Below, piece after piece: positions 5,474-8,038 of a stretch of 8,038 bases of DNA. The stretch is from Nitrospirota bacterium (GTDB taxonomy: Bacteria; Nitrospirota; Nitrospiria; Nitrospirales; NS-4): contig VBON01000022.1 of NCBI GenBank assembly GCA_005877525.1, positions 1 to 8,038 on the forward strand, given 5' to 3'. The stretch's first letter is position 1. Each line of letters opens with the position of its first letter. The notes beneath the pieces are model-generated. The model was not told where the DNA came from, searched no databases, and saw only the letters and a list, made by a program, of their open reading frames with translations. Position numbers and translations under genes: made by a program.

Positions 5474-6726
5474 AAGCCTTCGACCTGTTGCCGGCGCTCA
5501 TCCAGCTCGTGGCGCACCAGGAATCCGCCGGTGGAGATGCCACCGGCTTGGCCGCGAGGATTCGCCACAGGTTAGAGGACATCTCACATCATTCCACCAG
5601 CTACTATTTCGGCCCGGCGGATCGCCTGGTCCCCTGGGTGGCACCCGACCATCCGGCGCCCGAGCCGGCACTCCGTTCCACCATTCTGACTTCCGTCCTC
5701 ACACCGGTCTGGGAACCGGATCGCCAGGCGCGGCGCACGAGACTGTGTGCCATCATGACGGAGCTGGTCAAAGCCAACAAACGAGTCTTGCTGATCGCCC
5801 CTGACAACCGCACATTGGATGAAACCTTGCTCGCCTCGGCAAAAGCCCTTCGGGGCGCCGGCCTTCAGTATCGAAGTTTTCTCTGTCGCTACGAGCCGCC
5901 GACCATCGCGCATGAAGGCGGCATCAACTTGCGAGAACTGAGCTTCGATGCGCAGGTCTCCGCCTTCCTTGGCAAATCGCAATCGGATAAAGCCGGCCTG
6001 CGGCGCAAGCTCACCCGCTATCTCGAACTGGCGCCGATCCTGCGCTACAAAGCCGAGAAGCAGAAAGACCTCGATGAGGTCCGCCACCTGGAATGGCGCT
6101 TGCTGTCCGCGATGGGAGACGTGCAAAGCCGCATCCACCGGCTGGAGGAAACTCTGGCTCGCTACGAGAGTTTGGCGATCTGGCACCGCCTGGGAATGCA
6201 GGTGGTCGGCAGCAACGTGGGCACCATGCAAGAGAACTGCCGTCTGTATGAAGTCCAGAAGCAGGAGTATCTTCAGGAGCTGGAGGTCGCGCAGGCGCGC
6301 ATCAACGAGCTTAAACCGGAAGCCTATGTCGAGCCTGAGATGCGGCCGGAATACGATGAGCTAAAGGACGAGATTCATCGATTAGGCGGTGTCGAGCGGG
6401 TCCGAGAGGTTCTCGCGACCGAAGAGGCTACCAGTCGGCGGCCCTTCCTGCAGGCCAAACGGGTCATTGCGGCCACCGCGGCCAAAGTGGCTGGCGACAC
6501 AATCTTCGCGCCGCTCCGATACGATGCGCTCCTCGTAGAGGACGCGCCGCACATTCCCCTTCCCTTGCTCTTCATTTGCGCCTGTATGACGCGCGAGCGA
6601 ATCGTGCTGGCAGGAGACCCCCGCGACCTCCCAGAACCGAGGCCCACGGAGGAGGGCTGGCTAATGGGGTGGCCTACAGACCTCGCTGCCGAGAGCCTGT
6701 CCCCAACCGGTACCGTTCAGAGTTGA
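5470..6726 (+). CDS. Degenerate SF1 (Dna2/Nam7-type) helicase-like protein lacking the P-loop
   Basis: A 418-residue protein with the remains of an SF1 helicase first RecA domain. NKRVLLIAPDNRTLDETLL (103-121) matches motif Ia (typically RVLLCAPSNAAVD). A long charged helical insert follows (about 170-320, likely coiled coil in part). AKRVIAATAAKV (329-340) matches the strand before motif II. DALLVEDAPHIP (352-363) sits where Dna2/Nam7 proteins have VVVDEAAQ, and RIVLAGDPRDLPEP (377-390) matches motif III (GDPxQLPP). The P-loop is missing: the region before motif Ia (about 72-100) has no GxxGxGKT. Motif II reads ED rather than DE, motif III has Asp for Gln, and the second RecA domain is absent. 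ATP hydrolysis is therefore unlikely. The frame is intact, so this looks like a maintained non-catalytic derivative rather than decay. It is coupled to the exported protein gene by a 4-base overlap. Confidence 0.75.
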   Translation: MKAFDLLPALIQLVAHQESAGGDATGLAARIRHRLEDISHHSTSYYFGPADRLVPWVAPDHPAPEPALRSTILTSVLTPVWEPDRQARRTRLCAIMTELVKANKRVLLIAPDNRTLDETLLASAKALRGAGLQYRSFLCRYEPPTIAHEGGINLRELSFDAQVSAFLGKSQSDKAGLRRKLTRYLELAPILRYKAEKQKDLDEVRHLEWRLLSAMGDVQSRIHRLEETLARYESLAIWHRLGMQVVGSNVGTMQENCRLYEVQKQEYLQELEVAQARINELKPEAYVEPEMRPEYDELKDEIHRLGGVERVREVLATEEATSRRPFLQAKRVIAATAAKVAGDTIFAPLRYDALLVEDAPHIPLPLLFICACMTRERIVLAGDPRDLPEPRPTEEGWLMGWPTDLAAESLSPTGTVQS

Positions 6727-6729
6727 ATC

Positions 6730-7536
6730 TCATATCGGGCATGGATAGGGGAAAGAGGTGTCGGGAGGTGCGGGGACAACGACATGGATCGTGCAAGCCC
6801 CACGGACTTCCGTCAGTTGCCGATTGGAGGAATAGATAATCTCCTCCACTTTGTCTCCGGTTCCGTAGCGGACCTTGATCCTGTCCACTCCGATGTCGCT
6901 CGAAGCGCGAATCCGGCGTTCATAGAGTTCCTCACGAGACCCTGGACTGAAAGGCTTCCCATCGGGTCCCCGCGGAACGAAGACAAGGATTGCGCGCGAG
7001 AGGTTAGACCAAATCCGCTGCCGCTCTTGGGGATCAGGCGTGCTGAGGTATCGCGCCACCGCGCGCGCATGGGCCTCGTGCTCGACCCAATTCGTTTCCA
7101 TGGAAATGGGAAGCTCGGCGTTGAGCGCGACAATCTGGCGCTCCACTTCGGTTCGTGACATTCCCGCCTGCATCTTGGACACTGCGCTAGTGATCTCATT
7201 CATCGTACGGCTGTCGAGATTGAATACGGACGGATACAGGCCGCAGGAGACGGGATGTAAGAAGGCCAGTAGCCAAATACCGAGCGTCGCGCGCCAGCGC
7301 GGAAACGTGCTACGACTGACTTCTGCTTCGTCGCGTTGCTGCCGTATCCAACTCAGGACGAAAAACAGAAGCAGTGAGACCGGAACCAGAAATAGATGCT
7401 CGGTCGCGATCGCACTAATCTCCGGAAGGCGCTTCGGAATATCCCAGACCCGCCAAAACGTCACACTCAGGACCACGGCGATCCATGCCCAGGCCGCGAG
7501 GATGAGAGCCGGGCCCCAGCGAACGACAAACGTCAC
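6730..7536 (-). CDS. Three-helix membrane protein with C-terminal periplasmic domain, function unknown
   Basis: A 268-residue protein I cannot assign. Membrane segments lie at about 8-27, 47-64 and 84-105. Basic residues cluster between the second and third (RQQR 65-68, R75, R80, R82), which puts the N-terminus in the cytoplasm and residues 106-268 in the periplasm. That domain contains MQAGMSRTEVERQIVAL, like the GMSxxEV helix of SmpA/BamE-type domains (a weak resemblance), and two Cys close to the end. Start choice: GTG at 7536 has AGGAG 7 bases upstream. The frame is open to another GTG at 7581 that lacks a Shine-Dalgarno and would add 15 residues. The TGA stop is 3 bases from the stop of the convergent helicase-like gene. 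Confidence 0.7.
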   Translation of the reverse strand: MTFVVRWGPALILAAWAWIAVVLSVTFWRVWDIPKRLPEISAIATEHLFLVPVSLLLFFVLSWIRQQRDEAEVSRSTFPRWRATLGIWLLAFLHPVSCGLYPSVFNLDSRTMNEITSAVSKMQAGMSRTEVERQIVALNAELPISMETNWVEHEAHARAVARYLSTPDPQERQRIWSNLSRAILVFVPRGPDGKPFSPGSREELYERRIRASSDIGVDRIKVRYGTGDKVEEIIYSSNRQLTEVRGACTIHVVVPAPPDTSFPYPCPI

Positions 7537-7543
7537 GCGACTG

Positions 7544-7548
7544 CTCCT
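7544..7548 (-). promoter_or_regulatory. Ribosome-binding site deciding the GTG start at 7536
   Basis: AGGAG on the minus strand, 7 bases before GTG at 7536. The alternative GTG at 7581 has no purine-rich site upstream. Confidence 0.55.
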
Positions 7549-7615
7549 GAAGTCGATCTCGTGGATGGAGGACTTTAGCACTGCGGTTTTGAAGATTGCC
7601 AGCGCGATGGCACTC

Positions 7616-7645
7616 TTGACTCGCCTGTCTCGAATACTTGAGAAT
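7616..7645 (+). promoter_or_regulatory. Probable promoter of tRNA-Leu
   Basis: -35 TTGACT (7616-7621, 5 of 6), 18-base spacer, -10 GAGAAT (7640-7645, 4 of 6). Transcription would begin near 7652, about 5 bases before the mature tRNA 5' end. Confidence 0.5.
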
Positions 7646-7656
7646 GCTCTTTGCGC

Positions 7657-7743
7657 GCCGAAGTGGCGGAACTGGCAGACGCACTAGATTCAGGGTCTAG
7701 CGCTCGCAAGGGCGTGCGGGTTCAAATCCCGCCTTCGGCACCA
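7657..7743 (+). tRNA. tRNA-Leu (anticodon CAG)
   Basis: Complete class II tRNA with encoded CCA. The acceptor stem GCCGAAG (7657-7663) pairs with CTTCGGC (7733-7739), followed by discriminator A (7740) and CCA (7741-7743). The anticodon stem CTAGA/TCTAG encloses loop TTCAGGG, giving anticodon CAG, which reads CUG. A long variable arm (CGCTC/GGGCG) confirms the class. The T arm is GCGGG-TTCAAAT-CCCGC. It is intact and stands alone in this window. Confidence 0.98.
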
Positions 7744-7935
7744 CTTGCCCTTCTTTTGTTTCTCGGCTGGTAGGAAGTGTGTGACTCCCAGCGGGGCACG
7801 GCATAACAAAAACGGCGACCCCGCTCGCATAAAGCGCATGATTATACTAAGGTATTTTCATATCTCTACGGAGTTCACGTAAGTCTACCTAGTCAGTGCT
7901 ACCTCTAAATTTACCCGTCATATATATAATATCCT

Positions 7936-7957
7936 AGGCTATAACACTATAGCTTTT
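7936..7957 (+). repeat. AT-rich hairpin followed by TTTT
   Basis: GCTATA (7938-7943) and TATAGC (7948-7953) pair perfectly around a 4-base loop. A G-T and an A-T pair extend the stem to 8, and the 3' arm runs into TTTT (7954-7957). It resembles a weak intrinsic terminator for rightward transcription, but its low GC makes that doubtful. Confidence 0.3.
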
Positions 7958-8037
7958 GATAACTCTTGCCGACACTTACCACATGTGGTCCTAAAATCAC
8001 CTAAAGTTAGGTATTTAGCTAAAACAATGGTAGCATC
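7939..8037 (-). CDS. Possible 3' end of a gene entering from the right edge
   Basis: On the minus strand a frame is open from the window edge for 32 codons and ends with TAG at 7939-7941. The translation is protein-like (LAKYLTLGDFRTTCGKC, with a CxxC pair) and uses AT-rich codons (TTA, ATA), unlike the genes to the left. In sequence this AT-rich, an open run of this length in one of six frames is not rare, so it may be chance. If real, the gene starts outside the window and the palindrome cluster lies inside it. Confidence 0.2.
   Translation of the reverse strand, partial: DATIVLAKYLTLGDFRTTCGKCRQELSKAIVL
7978..8023. repeat. Cluster of three perfect palindromes
   Basis: Within 46 bases: ACCACATGTGGT (7978-7989, perfect 12-base palindrome), ACCTAA-AG-TTAGGT (7999-8012, perfect 6-2-6 inverted repeat) and TTTAGCTAAA (8014-8023, perfect 10-base palindrome). 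CTAAA also recurs as direct copies at 7991, 8001 and 8019. Such spacing suits operator, integrase-arm or iteron-type sites; no role can be assigned from the sequence alone. Confidence 0.5.
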
Positions 8038-8038
8038 A

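Larger units (their letters stand above)
7744..8038. other. AT-rich tail after tRNA-Leu, possible element junction
   Basis: No convincing gene in these 295 bases. GC falls to about 37% across 7861-8038 (66 of 178 by hand count), far below the rest of the window. Close to the tRNA there are two overlapping, mutually exclusive stems: GCTGG/CCAGC (7766-7770 with 7788-7792) and AGCGGGG/CCCCGCT (7790-7796 with 7819-7825). Neither is followed by a T-run. Further on are a hairpin and a cluster of palindromes, listed separately. A sharp composition change right at a tRNA 3' end is what the edge of an integrated element looks like. No integrase gene or second tRNA 3'-end copy is visible here. Confidence 0.45.

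Noticed and set aside
5584..6231. Minus-strand open frame (215 codons) opposite the helicase-like gene
   Set aside because: Antisense to a gene with recognisable motifs and a good ribosome-binding site; no domain and no convincing start signal of its own.
7910..7935. TATATATAATAT run considered as an NrdR box
   Set aside because: It lacks the flanking ACAC/GTGT-type arms and the paired spacing of NrdR boxes, and no nrd gene lies beside it.
11..8028. TAAAACAAT at 11-19 and again at 8020-8028, possibly flanking direct repeats
   Set aside because: Only nine AT-rich bases are shared and nothing else about the region between behaves as one mobile unit; it consists of ordinary housekeeping genes.
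1..8038. CRISPR array, insertion sequence or transposase
   Set aside because: No regularly spaced repeats of 20-40 bases, no terminal inverted repeats flanking a transposase-like frame, and no transposase motif were seen on either strand.

Overview
The window is GC-rich (coding parts look close to 58-60% by eye) and densely packed, with strong bacterial ribosome-binding sites and GTG/TTG starts. Gene content and protein resemblance (a single-domain sulfite oxidase-like enzyme, an rplI-glyA-nrdR string and a NarL-type two-component pair) suggest a Nitrospira-like bacterium (Nitrospirota). That placement is from memory of family resemblance, not a search.

Layout. Positions 1-145 are an AT-richer leader with short direct repeats. 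Positions 146-799 (+) encode a cytoplasmic sulfite oxidase-like molybdopterin protein. It converges on, and overlaps by 4 bases, a leftward five-gene unit at 796-4887 (-): rplI, glyA, nrdR, a soluble histidine kinase with an N-terminal dinucleotide-binding domain, and a NarL/LuxR response regulator. Gaps inside the unit are 7, 16 and 47 bases, then a 1-base overlap, so one transcript from the promoter at 4917-4945 is likely. This places translation (L9), one-carbon metabolism (GlyA), control of ribonucleotide reductase (NrdR) and an apparently NAD(H)-sensing two-component system together.

Diverging from rplI is a two-gene rightward unit (5006-6726): a small exported protein and, coupled by a GTGA overlap, a 418-residue protein that looks like an SF1 (Dna2/Nam7-type) helicase core without its P-loop and second RecA domain. 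A leftward three-helix membrane protein of unknown function (6730-7536) converges on it with 3 bases between the stops.

A complete tRNA-Leu(CAG) lies at 7657-7743 with its own promoter. After it, composition drops to about 37% GC (hand count, 7861-8038). This tail holds several perfect palindromes and no convincing gene, only a short open frame entering from the right edge. It may be the edge of an element integrated at the tRNA.

The items most worth following are the Rossmann-domain histidine kinase and its place behind glyA/nrdR, and the degenerate helicase-like protein paired with a secreted partner.
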